From Protonemura montana (taxonomy: Eukaryota; Arthropoda; Insecta; Plecoptera; Nemouridae), in the NCBI GenBank assembly GCA_947568835.1, contig OX387604.1:6727860-6791859 (forward strand): a DNA stretch of 64,000 nucleotides, written 5' to 3'. The number at the start of each line of letters is the position of its first letter. Within the stretch, counting starts at the first letter, position 1. This document shows positions 27,590-39,900 of the stretch, in pieces. Below the pieces are notes generated by a model, which worked only from the letters and a program-made list of their open reading frames with translations, had not been told where the DNA came from and ran no database searches. Made by a program: the position numbers and the translations under genes.

Positions 27590-27965
27590 ATGGGGACACG
27601 AGCTCTTGTAAGTTCCGTTAGTTCCGTTAGTTCCTGTAAGAGTCCCGAGTTGACGTTGTGGGGCGGATGGCACCCCCCCCCCCCCCCCCCCCCCCCCTTC
27701 CACCAAGCGCCGACGCCGCCGCCACAGCCCGAAAATCGCTGATCGCAAGTCGGAAGTCGCCGTCTGGCGTCCCTTGGTCGGGCCCAAGACGGCGACGCCA
27801 GGAAACACCCCTAGCGAAGACGTGGGCAAGCCCCCCCCCCCCGTACCCGGCGCCCCCTGCCCCCTCGCGTGTTTCCCTAGCGCACATCCGAGCCAGGGGT
27901 GGACCATTCTCCACACCAGAGCACGACCCGGAGGGTGCCAAGTTTGTACCAGAGAAACTTGCCAG
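27590..27965. other. GC-rich patch with long C runs
   Basis: This stretch stands out from the AT-rich surroundings. It has a GTTCCGTTA tandem repeat (27612-27637), a run of 25 C (27673-27697), a run of 12 C (27831-27842), and many CpG sites (GCCGACGCCGCC, GACGGCGACGCC). Frames of up to 177 codons cross it on both strands but are low-complexity Pro, Gly and Arg and have no recognisable domain. It could be a CpG-rich regulatory element or an unseen first exon. Confidence 0.4.
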
Positions 27966-29504
27966 AAGAATTCTACACGCATCGGGGTGATCTGTTGCAA
28001 CGTGTATGTGCATTGTCTGCAGAGTGCAAATTGATACTAAACTTTTTTTCTTATCGGTAAGACGAACTTGATTGGAGATATCGTCATAAGTTTCTCGGGA
28101 AACACCTTGCATATTGTAGGGTGTGTTTTGTTTTCTCTACAGCATCCTGCTGGAGGAGCTGTGATATTAAATCCAAGGCTGCCATCATTGCTTCAGGACA
28201 ATTAAAGATGCACATTATTTATGACATCTTTATTGGTATCTCATATTTGAATATCTACCGATTGAAGATGCTATCTGGAAGCCAATTTAAGCTCATACAT
28301 CATTTTAACTAAAAGTAATACTAAAAATTCAAGAAGCATACATTTAACATGTGTATAATATAAGATTATGTATTAATTCACGTTAAATTCCTATCTTATT
28401 GAAATATCTATCAAATTAAATATTTTTAAGCAACTGAATTTGAGTCAACAGGAGAATATCGTACGCACACGTAGGAAGTATCCCATATCTCTATGCATCC
28501 ATTTTTCCTAACATGTCATGGGTCTCATTTGCATTGCAAAGCATAGTACCCATCCCTATGGTCGGCGTAACCTAACCACATGGGCCAAACAGGAGAACGA
28601 CCGCTAGGCGGCAGTTGAGCAATATCAGCCCTGAGCACGCGGCAAGATCAAAACGAGAGCCGTTGAAGATGTGCGCCAAGATGTTGATGTTGGATAATAG
28701 CGATAAGTAGATAGGTACTTTATTTAGGTAATAGATTTCGCTCGCGACAAATCGTGAATGTGTTTGCTTTACTGGGCAGGTGTTTCTTGCATGTTATTGA
28801 TGATGCGAAGATGGGGGTTTGCATCGTCGATAGCGAAATCCACTCGCGCAGAAAAGTATTACGTCTTATATATATATATATGAAACATTACAAGATTATT
28901 AGAAACGGAAACTTCCCTTGAGCACATTTATCATAATTTTAAGTTCCTTGTCGCTTGAATTCTGTGGTTGTGCCCAAGTCGGCGTACTTTTGCAGCGATC
29001 GTCCTCCAAAACAGAGCACTGTTTTATTGCAGTTTGCTGCTTAGAAGAAACGAAGAAACGTACAGCGCCATTGACTAATACCCGTTGCAATGTATAATGA
29101 GCAAAAACTTGTCACTGCGATATTTGGTAAATAACGTCAGATTGAAACTTGAGAAAGACTTAAATCTTAGGGAATGACCGTAATCGTATTAAAATGCTTT
29201 TGGGGAGGAGGTTGGAGTTGAAAGCATCTTGATCAAAGATTTGAAATTGTGCGTAAGATGTCAACTGGTAAGACGCTGCTTCTGAAGACTGGGGCATAAA
29301 GTAACCGCAAGATTTTCCGTCGCTAAACGTAGGCCTAGAGCAGTCTGCAATGCTTCCCTGCGTAGACGTATTAAGTCCTAATGATGGAATGGTAATATGG
29401 TAATATGTCTGCAAAATCGCCTTGTGAAAAGCGAAGCGCTCACGGATAATTATAAAAACTTACAGTCGATATCTTTTATGAGCATGCGACGCTGTTTTGA
29501 CTTC

Positions 29505-29730
29505 GCTGTGATATTCTTGGTGATTTTGCCATGCCTTTGTTTGTGACTTTGTTTGTGACTTTGTTGTGACTTTGTTGTGACTTCTTGGTAACTTTGTTGT
29601 GATTTCAACGTGATATAATTGTGATTTTGTGGCGATTTTGTTGTGGCTAGACTTTGGCGCGACTTCCGTGTTGTCTTCGTTGTTACTTTGTTGTGACATA
29701 TTCTTGTGACAGACTTTGTTGTGACATGTT
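29505..29730. repeat. degenerate minisatellite of TTTGTTGTGAC units
   Basis: About 20 imperfect units of 10-12 bp based on GACTTTGTTGTGACTT, with local drift to GATTTTGTGGCGATT. The minus strand gives open frames rich in Thr, Lys, Ser and Gln. These follow from the repeat and are not evidence for a gene. Confidence 0.85.
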
Positions 29731-30819
29731 CAGACCCATCCAGGGGGTAATCACAAGACACAAACGCATCTCGGACGCATGCGTAATGAACTACACCCAA
29801 GAAGCTGCAGCATCTTTCATCAGTTGCTGCTTCGCTGACAAGCTGTTATATCATTCTTTGTTTCATTTGAAGGCAATTTTCGAGATTTGGATTTATGTCA
29901 GAATTGTTAAGAATACAAGCTGACGTTAGCCAAAAACTAAAAAGAAATGTGTTCTGACTTATGACACGTTTGTTGAAAGTGAGAAATTTCTTTGCACATA
30001 ACAAGAGTCTGGGGAAAGAAAGTGTTTTCGACTATTTTATCTTAATTCGTACTGTCAAAACAGACAAAGAGCGATCTACAAAAAATGCTGAGCATATGTA
30101 ACACAAGGAGCATTCCCAAAAATATTTTCGACTCATCAAAATAAAACAGAAATCGTTATTAATATCAATTTTCTTTCGGCTACCATTCAGTGAATGGAAC
30201 ATTTACATTCCGAAGAAAAATAAGTTTCTTTACCTAAACAAGAGACAAGAAATGTTCTAAATTGTGACATCTACATCGGAGACAAATTTTCGGCCGTTTG
30301 GGGGTGAGTTGTTTGGGGCCGTAGGAAGGGTGGGGGAGGGAGTGGGGGGGGGTTGCTTTCCTTCTGGCAGAGTCGTGGGTGCGGTAGCCAAAATAAATTT
30401 CATCCGACTTGAGGCGACCACTAGGCCCGGAGGCCGGTACTGTTGATTACACACAGAAACAATGACCAGTATGCACTTGGTATTTTATTGGGAAAGTAAT
30501 TAAGGATCAACATCGCTCGCTCTCTCTCCTTCACATCTCTATCTACGAGTCTGGACTAAACGAGATTTCAGTAGGAGGGAGCCGGCCAGCAGGGCGGGTG
30601 GGCGGCGGGGGGAGAGGGAGGGCTACCGCGGGTGAAGAAAGGTAGATGAAACAACTGAACGAAACGCATGGTAAAGAACGTAGCACGGCGAGAGATAAGG
30701 CTAAGGGTAGGGTTGAAAACACCCCTTTGTAATTGGTACAAGGGACCGGCAACAAGGAGCGGAGGATGAGGCATCACGTTCCTAAGTATTGCGGGATACT
30801 CTTAATTATACCTCGACTC

Positions 30820-30863
30820 GAGGTCCTGCCGAGGTCCTGCCGAGGTCCTGCCGAGGTCCTGCC
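30820..30863. repeat. 11-bp tandem repeat GAGGTCCTGCC x4
   Basis: Four perfect units, followed by GACGAGG. Confidence 0.92.
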
Positions 30864-32587
30864 GACGAGGAAAGCAGTGTGACATACCGCGTCACGAAAG
30901 TAAAGACGCAAAATACTATCTCACTAGACAATGTTATTACGTTAGACGTATCAACTAAAGGTTCTTGCTGTGTATATGGGAATTGGATAGGAATAGCGGG
31001 ATCGAGAACAGAAAACTCGGTTTTATATCGCTTCATATTAATAACGGAGTATGATTTTTACCCTGAATTTTAATTTACTGGAGCACAGATCGTACACAGA
31101 TGTGGAACCGTATACAAGTTTGCTTGAGGCTCTCATTAATAATTCTGGATAAAATAATATTTACAAATGAATAATTAAAACGTATGCCAATTAAAACATT
31201 ACTGTATTTTATTACGGCGGTATAAGCATTTGGATTCGTTTCCGAAAAATACATTTGCTCGATTTCATCTAATTTCGAAGCAAATTTCCACTGTAGCAAT
31301 CTCGGATCCGAGGATCAAGATTCAGATACCTATATATTTATGTCTGCATCGCCCCAAGCTCTATCTTGATGAAATTAAATTATCGGTAAATTATGTATGT
31401 AAGGACCTAACTACTAACGCAGTGGTCAAGCGAGCTGGATATCTGGAAGAGCAAAAACGAGCGGGCTCCAATTATTTGTGTGTACAGCGACAAATCTCAA
31501 TCTAAAATTAATCTGAATATTGGTGTACACAAGAAAACAGGGGTGAATCTGATTCTGTACTCTGTAGTGTGATAGTAGATCGGCGACCAACACACGCTCG
31601 TGCTGGCACTCAACTCACAGGCCTGCACCTATAACAGTTAGAAAATAGATGATATATCTCAAGAGTATCCTAGATAGGGCATTACGATGATTTGCGGGTT
31701 TCCGTGTGAATTATTAGTTCTGGGCCAACCCCTCGGAAGTGACCACAGCAAATTGTTGGACAATTCATTCGCGGGCATCGGGCAAGATTCCGCATCTAGC
31801 ATCCAACATCTCACACGAGGTCGACAATGCCATCTCATTCTCGTGTTGCCCAGTGCCTTGCCGTGCCATGACTGGTAAACTTCTTTCTACACGAGACTAG
31901 AACGAAACTCGCGGCAAAAACAACTAAGTTCTGGAATGGTAACACAAATGGCAATTCCAGTTAAATTTACTAATGTGAAGGAAAACTTTGCAATTAGCTT
32001 ATTATATGTATTTCTCTTTATTGTAATAACGTTGTAATAGTAATACAAGCGAATGGTTTCGCTTAATTCGGATTGCAGATTATTAAAGAGAGGGAGAGAA
32101 TAATAAAGTGGCGCACGAAAATTATGTCAAAATAACTGTCTTTGTTTCGTAGCACACAACGATTCATAATGCTTGGGTGACTAGAGGAGGCCAACTCGTG
32201 AATTCTATCATCTTACATCATAATAATACAATATTCTTTTCATTGCTATTTTCCATCCCCCCCTCCCCCCACCCTCCACTAAGCATACACCACCCCAAGT
32301 GCCGATGTTCCAAGGCGAGTTCCAAGTCTATGAGACGTCGACGGTGCATGGTCCCGACTCGTGTCGCATCGCGGGCACCCCTTTATTAAGGCCAGTAAAT
32401 TATCTACTGAGGAGTAACCGCACTAGAAGATTTTGGCAATGAAACTGTTCTCACAGCATTGCATTCACTGGTTGGGCCAAATACATTCGTACGTGATATG
32501 GAATGAACAAAAGTGACACATAGCCTATTTGCACCTTTCTACCCGATACACATTATTTCGCAAAGTTTTTAGCGAAATTTTGGATAT

Positions 32588-32650
32588 TGGGTGCGCTGGG
32601 TTGCTCTGGGTTGCGCTGGGTTGCGCTGGTTTACCCTGTGTTACCCTGGT
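32588..32650. repeat. 10-bp tandem repeat TTGCGCTGGG
   Basis: About six units, drifting to TTACCCTGTG and TTACCCTGGT at the right end. Confidence 0.85.
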
Positions 32651-35528
32651 CTATGTTGGGTTCGGCCGAGAGAGCTCCAGCAATGCAGAGAAGTGAGCCT
32701 ACTGTGTGCTGCCTGTCGTGAGGGCATAGGCCGCATTAATTTCGCTATAAACTCATGGGTAAGAAACACATTGGAATACCAAAGGCACTTCTATTGTTTC
32801 TTATGCATTTCGGAACATTCCTAAGATAACTTTAATTGTATCGTCTCGTCTTACGGCCAACCTAAAGTTCTAAAACTACGAGCCACAGCCTTAAACTTGT
32901 AAATGATCAAAGATGATTTAAGATCTTTAGAAGATAAAGCCAGTTTAACTGTAGAATATGCAAATATCGAAGCTTTTGATTAATGGACACCGTTTATTGA
33001 ATTATCGCTTCTAGAAGAATAATTACTATACTTAAAATGCAGATTTTATGTAAATTACAAGAAATTTGGTTCAGATGGTAACTGAAACATACCGCGTAGG
33101 CCAGCTGACTGATGATCCATAATTCGTATGTTTTCCTTGTAGAAATGTCCCGTGGGAACAAGCCGGCAAGATTGCATTTACAGACTGCCCAGTGCCCATA
33201 TTCCCGAAAGATACGAATTTATATAAACATATTATCTCCTTTCACCATCACCAGAAGTGTTGATTTGTTTCGCTTTAAAAGTTTGAATTTGTTTCCAAAA
33301 GTTTGTTTGTCTTCTTTTGTACGGTTCTTGCTGCTGCTCGCGAAACTTTGTTCAATCTTCGCTGAATGACTGTATCATCTCCATTGATTCGTCCCTTTAG
33401 TAGCAATTCAAGACCAAAACCTAAAGAAAATCGGCCATAAAGAAACCTCCCTTAAGTGCTATGCAATTTAACACCCTCACTGGCAAGTCGCGTTTAATCG
33501 GCATTCACATTCTATGACCACAAGTCACAGTTAGTCGAAGACATCGGGAACCACTTGAAGTCGGTGGATGTGACACAGTAACACTTGAGCCAACACGAGC
33601 CGCCCCTTTTGCCTTAAACCCAGCACTGTTCAATTTCAATGCGTCTACACGTTACACACTTTATTCATTGTGCGACCTTCTAACAGCAACGTAGCATTGA
33701 GCTAGCATCCCATATCGAGAAAACATGCATTAAAATAGGAAATTATTCCTTTTACACGGACAATTAATTCATCGAAAACAAAACGGAACGTTAGCCGGTC
33801 GAGTAGCGTCAAGTAGAGCGTTACGTGGTCAGCCAAGTCAAATAATGAATTAAGTCTGGAATTGATTCACTAGGAGGATTTGTTTGCAGACCAGTGGTCA
33901 ATGCACAAGTATGCAAGTTCAGAGATTGGGTCGCATTGAACCGGAATTAGAGAGAATTTGCGAGCAGCACTGACTTTTTTCAGCGAAGAAGTGCCAGCCA
34001 GGAGTTTTGTTTCTTAAAGCCAGTTCTGTGAGTTGAAAAGTCTCCAGATATATTGTATCCGATGATACTGACTTGAACCTAGATACTGTATCAGTATATA
34101 TTATCTATAATTAGGTACAATTGTAGAGGCTTATATCACATCTAGATACAGATTGATAATTTATTGAATAAACGCGGACAAAAATAAAGAGTCAAGACAA
34201 GAAATAAATCGATTCTTTGCTCTGTAACTGTAAAAAGAAAATTGAAATACCTGTCACCCTTGCTACACTCATTCAAATGTTTACATCCGTTCCCCACAAA
34301 AACTATCCATTTAAAATTAGACGGTATCGCTAGGCAAATTATTCATCTGTATTTAGTTGTTATTGACATTACGATTGGGAAGGTAATTATGGCGCAAAAT
34401 GACCAAAAGGTTGACGTGCCTATAAACCACACTATTCATTCGAAGGTAATTATTAGGTATACCTATACTACAATTAAAATGTACCTGATAACAAACCGAA
34501 TGGGGAATTCAAAAGTAGATTTTGATGTTCTTTGATAGATAGGTACGCAACACTATTCTAAAATGCCACATGCAGTACTCCCAGTAGTCGTTTGGTTTTG
34601 GTACAACTCCCCGTTCCCTTTCCCTTCACCCACACACAATCACTGCGCGCATTCACCTCCTTACTTCAGCATCCCTTTCTGCTGGCGACTCGCACTTCCG
34701 AAACGTAGATAAGAAGCCAGGCGGAATGTTTATGGGAGTTGCCTGAGATTAGCCATAGTTAATGATCATCATTAGAAAATAGAGTCTTCAATGATTTGCA
34801 TATGATTGTCATTAGTGGGCGACGGCGACGACAACGCGGTCGCTATGGAGACGAAGACGCTACAAGGAAGAGCATCCAAACTCGAAACTTTTTCTCATCC
34901 AAAAAATCAACTCAACTGTGAAACCGAGAAAGGCGTCAAGATGTTTTTTTTTTCTTAATATAATATGAAGCTCTTTGTTGCTCTTTCCAACAGCCTGTTA
35001 CGAGTTAGCCGACAAAGTCATTCTATTGTCTCTCTTTCTCCTAAACTGAAAAACACGCACGATGATATTTTCACCGAAAAGATAGCGGTTGCTTTGATTT
35101 GAATTGAGAACGACATTTTGATTTTGAGCACAGCTAATCATACTTTTGAGTTTAGGCTGATGGTAACAGATTCATGGCGCGCATCAAGGATTTAAATTCC
35201 CTGTGCAGTGTTAGGCTCATCACACGCAATATGCCAGGGTGTTATTTCCCATTATGCAAATCAGTTTCAGCGATAATTACAATGTAAATAAGGAACTAAC
35301 TGTTTTTCTATGCAAGTTAATTCAAATTTTGGAGTAATTAATTGTCCATTAGTGTTAATAAGGGTTGTGTATAATGTAGCAATGCATCTGTGACGTTATT
35401 TAAACATGCGACAGATTGCCGGGAACATGGCCACAATATTATGACAGATTAAAATCCTATTACACATTCGGAATTCTCTTCAATGGAAAAAGAATTCGCG
35501 GGCTGATTTTGCAATTTAGGTCGATGCT

Positions 35529-35582
35529 CCCCCCCCCCCCCCCCCTCCCTCAACCCCACCCACCCACCCACCCACCCACCCA
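35529..35582. repeat. C run and CCCA tandem repeat
   Basis: Seventeen C (35529-35545) are followed by CCCA repeats to about 35582. The tract is homopyrimidine-rich. Confidence 0.88.
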
Positions 35583-36560
35583 TCCACGGCACCACCTCCA
35601 CCCCTTAGGCTGACACATGTTCTCGGCCCCAGCCCGTTACTGCTCCATCCATTGCTTCATGCCCACATAGGGGTTATTTGTTGTGTACACTAACAGATAA
35701 AACTCCACTTGTGAAAACCTGTATTGGGAACTTTACCTTGCAATATTAATTTTCAAATTTTTTCGTGTTAACTCTTCTATAAGAATTCTGAGAAACGGTT
35801 TGGTGATGGTTTTGGACCATCCGGGTTGTTTATTGATCATAAGCGATCTCCATTAGGTGGATCAATAGAAACCGCAATTTGGTAAATAATCAAACAATAA
35901 CCCGAGTTAGATTAACAAAAAAACTTGAGCTCACTACTAGTCACACACTAATCACACGCCTTACGGTAACCGCAAAACACAACAAAAAAGTTCACATCTT
36001 TTGGTATGACTATAGAATAAGGAGTGACTCTATAACATAGGCATTAATTTTCAATTCCACAATTTTCGGGAACATACCCCTCCCCCCCCCCCCATATCTT
36101 TGACCAAGATCTTTACTTCTAGTCGCGTTACTCGCACGTCATTTCCATCGGGTTTGAACTGTGTAACCTAGCATGTGTATCATGTGATCCTAAAGAGTGT
36201 TGAGTGCAGAGTGCATAAGCCTTTCTGGAGGGCCATGGTGTTACCAACGTGCAATAAGTCATGCAGATATCTGCGAAGGGGCGCAGTTTCTTAAGTCGGC
36301 CGTCCCTTGCAAGGGCCATGCTAACATGAGCTGACAACACCAGCAACTGACTCCATGGCGAAGGGTGGAGAGGGAGGACGGGGGGTAATAGCTAGTCATA
36401 AATCAGCTCGAACTTTGAGGAGCACACAATACGCTGTCTGTGCAGTCACCCAAACGATCAGACGCGATCGAAAGTCGAAAGTCGAACTGAAAATACCTAC
36501 ACTGACGTCGTGCTTCCTATAAGGAAGCTCATTGAAAATAATACGTTTGAAAACACGATA

Positions 36561-36908
36561 CCTACCACATGACCAGTTCTGTTCGGGAGAGAGGTTGGAG
36601 GGATGAAAGTTAGTACAGCAACTTCATTCACCTTGCTTATCAACCTCTCGACAGCATGGATTTGATGAGAATTCCTGATGTTCGCGTTGTACCGTACTTG
36701 GGAAGGGACGATAAGCCGGTGGTCCCCTTGGTGCTCTTCGACAAGAGTACGCTACCTGCGGGCACCAGGTTTCCCCTCCTCCCTTCTAGGCTAGGTTATG
36801 GTTTATCATCATCCGCATCATCATCCACTAACTCACCGACGCCATTAGATCAGTGCCGCATGGCCAGATGTCAAAACAGTGCGTCGTTAAACACCACAAA
36901 TTAATCAA
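36561..36908 (+). repeat. 5S-derived SINE family, copy C (5' truncated)
   Basis: The body and 3' end are well preserved: GACCAGTTCTGTTCGGGAG, CAACCTCTCGACAGCATGG, GGTGGTCCCCTTGGTGCTC, TTCGACAAGAGTACGCTAC, TCATCATC repeats, CAGTGCGTCGTTAAACACC. The 5S-like head is absent. A frame of 82 codons runs through it and resembles the frame in copy A because the DNA is the same repeat. Confidence 0.87.
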
Positions 36909-39900
36909 ACACGATATAATTCTGCATATGAACTATAGTGGCTATGACTTACGCAAAACCCTTTCTGTGGTATAATTACACTTGATCTTGCCCAAAAAAT
37001 GTATTACTGTTGATATTTTATACACAAACATATTATTACATATTACCTCATGCTTCATACATATTTACTAAAATCACCCACACTCAAAAGGAACAGTATT
37101 CCAATATGGGTAGTTACTAGTTACTCACCTTAGCAGTGGAAACAATGTTCGTTTGTTCACTTCATCGTGTAAGAGGATGGCGAATAGCAGGTAGCACCAA
37201 CTTGCACTAAATTATACTTTTGGTTTTTAGCAAAATGTAACTAAATAATCGATCGTAAAAGCGTCACTAATTTGTTGACTTAGAAAAGTGATGATATTTC
37301 CGTTTCAATTTCGAGTAAAAAACAAATATGTAATATTGAAACGTCACTGGTTCTAAATTTGAGAGGTTTCTTTCAAAAGGTCACCGCCATCTAAAATTCG
37401 CACTGTGTTTGAATTGGTTCTAACGTTTTTCTTTCAGCGGCGCTATCAATGACTCGCTAGGATCGCTTTCAATAACCGAGTTTTGACAGGAATATATTTG
37501 AGATCGAATTGTTTTGTGCGCAATAAAAGCGACCGGTTATTATCAGAGTTGTGCTGGTACTGAAAATGGTTATAGAAATACTACTTCGAGGGTATGACGA
37601 GAATAGTCAGTGTTCGGAGGACCACGGTCAGGAAATCATTACCCACAAACTTAGGGTTTGAACTCTATTTTATTAGCCTCAGTTTTTAACATTAATTATA
37701 CTCTGCACAGCCAATGAGTGCGTCACTATGTCCTATTGCAGTTTTCTGTAAACAAGTGCTTGTGACTGAAGTTGGAAACAGAGCTCCTCTGCTTGAATTC
37801 AAGAGATACTCGTTTGGTGTAACGGTAAGTTTAATTATTGGTTTATGTTTCTTATTTTAAATATCCAGCTTGTGATCGTATAAGTATTCGAGCACGTCCT
37901 CTCGGTTGGGGAAGAGCTAAAACGTGGATTTTGGTTTCAGTGTTCGGCATGTGCAAACGTTACGGCATTCATAAAATATTTTTCATCTTTTAGAAAATAA
38001 AATGTGGCATTCTAAATACACGAACAAGTTAAAAATTGTCACGTGTTTATATATTTGATGTATTCATCCACTCAGTAGCATGCTATTTGTTATAACGCAT
38101 ATAAAGTACAGCAGTTTAGATACCCCAATCGAGTTAAATAATAACACTCGTTCTCAAGGGAGATGTCTCTAATTGGAATTTCGGACCTGACGGTATATTT
38201 AGCTTTATTCGTCCGGCAAGTTAAATGAATTGAAGATGACAATTGTGTCGGCTCGGTTCGGCTATTTGCATATGACTACACGAACAATTAGAGAGAAGGT
38301 GTTATATGGTCGAGTGTTTTTTTTTTGTTCTCTCTCGCTTTAGCCGGGTCGTCTCAATTTCTCGACATTTTTGTGTCAATGTTGGTGTGTATGTTCAGCA
38401 AGGTATATACTGGATATGTTCGAATACTTTTATTTGCGTTAATTAAACCGAAGGCACATACCAAGTCGCGAGTTTTTTTAATCTCCCTCAGTTAGCTCGA
38501 TCGAAAGAAGTATTCCAATTCAGAATTCGCTCATGCCGAGCTAATATTTATAGTAGGAACAATTCGCGAAAGAGTGGAGTCGAAATCCTTGCAGTGCGAA
38601 TGAAGTATTGTTACAAATGGATCAAATACGCCATTATCCTTCCAAGACAAAAGTGACAGTAAAAAGGCACGAAAGAAAATAACTAGGTTAGAGGGATGGT
38701 GGTTTAGGGGTGGGTGATAGCTGTGTAGGATGGTTGGGGGGCCGTGGATTATTATTAATGATGATCTCAGTAGCAGTGAAAAGCTTGCATTATCCTATAG
38801 AAGCAGTGACTTCAGAAACAATAACTATTCAATCATAATCAAATACACTCTGCATATCACGACTGTGGACCAATTTTCGTGATAGAAAATAACAAATTAT
38901 CAGCTATGCAAATATTATTTTATGTGGTAGGTTCAGATATCTAGACGAATAAAAACAGCTTGTAATCAAAACTTGTGAGGTAACTGGCTTGCATTATCTG
39001 ACCAGGGACAATGAAGCGTTCTACTTGAAACAGTATTGCTCGTAATGTTCGAAAACTGGCTTTGTAGGCCCGCTGACAGATTGGACTGGATAATGTGATG
39101 CGTCATTAAAGGTCTATAACAAAGTTAGGGAGACTACACTTTGATATTTACACCGTAAAGGCGTTAACGGCGTTTACAATAGGAGCGTCATAGCAAACCA
39201 CGTTTTCTTTGGGAAAGCTCAAATGTGTCAAAATCAAACTAGAAGACAACAATAGTGGCTACAGCGCCCCAAAGCCAATAGTGGCAAAATAGTAGGGACA
39301 GAGCCGACCAGCATCGCTTGATTCAATGTTCAGTTTTCAATCAAGGCTTGGTCATAGAATACTTCGGCTTCCTATAGTTACAAATGAATGAAGTTACGTT
39401 CTACGGTCGCTCCCTCGCTATCAAGATAATGTAAATTAAACTGACCACAGAACATTTTAATAGAACCTTAAATGTTACAACAAAGCGTGTGATGATATAA
39501 GTATAGGCACATTTATGGTATTACACGGTAAATTTTCAGCCATGAAACGAGTAAAATCACCAGACAGGTTTAATCCAAGAAATCATGCAAGGAGACAAGA
39601 TTGTGTTTAAAATCACTTTACATGGATGTAGGCGGTTTGGTCGTAAAGCTTCCACTACTCGTACTACCTCGTACTATGTGTGACATGCATCACATTCGCG
39701 TAGTCCCGCCGCTGTAGGCTGGATTAGCTGGGGCACGTTTGCTCCTACATTTTAATAACACATAATCCATTATTTCCCCATTCCTTTGCCCAATCCCTTG
39801 CCCCTACCAGTGCCCTACGTGCATTACCCTCCGCTCTGTCGTCCTAAAACGCTGAAAGACACGCCGCATATGGCATATTTTAGCTACAACCCAGGTAATC

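Larger units (their letters stand above)
27966..36560. other. non-coding, no gene seen
   Basis: Contains several minisatellites listed separately, G-rich patches near 30330-30355 and 30590-30620, and a TA run near 28868. No supported gene. Confidence 0.55.

Noticed and set aside
27467-28112. Long overlapping frames of 110-177 codons on both strands
   Set aside because: They arise from GC-rich, stop-poor DNA and homopolymer C runs. The products are low-complexity Pro, Gly and Arg.
29450-29800. 116-codon Thr/Lys/Gln/Ser-rich minus-strand frame
   Set aside because: It is a translation of the TTTGTTGTGAC minisatellite.
36656-36904. 82-codon frame resembling the frame at 460-696
   Set aside because: Both lie in copies of the same SINE, so the similarity is shared repeat DNA rather than a protein family.
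37655-37680. TTCAAACCC B-box-like word on the minus strand
   Set aside because: No A box or paired arms upstream.
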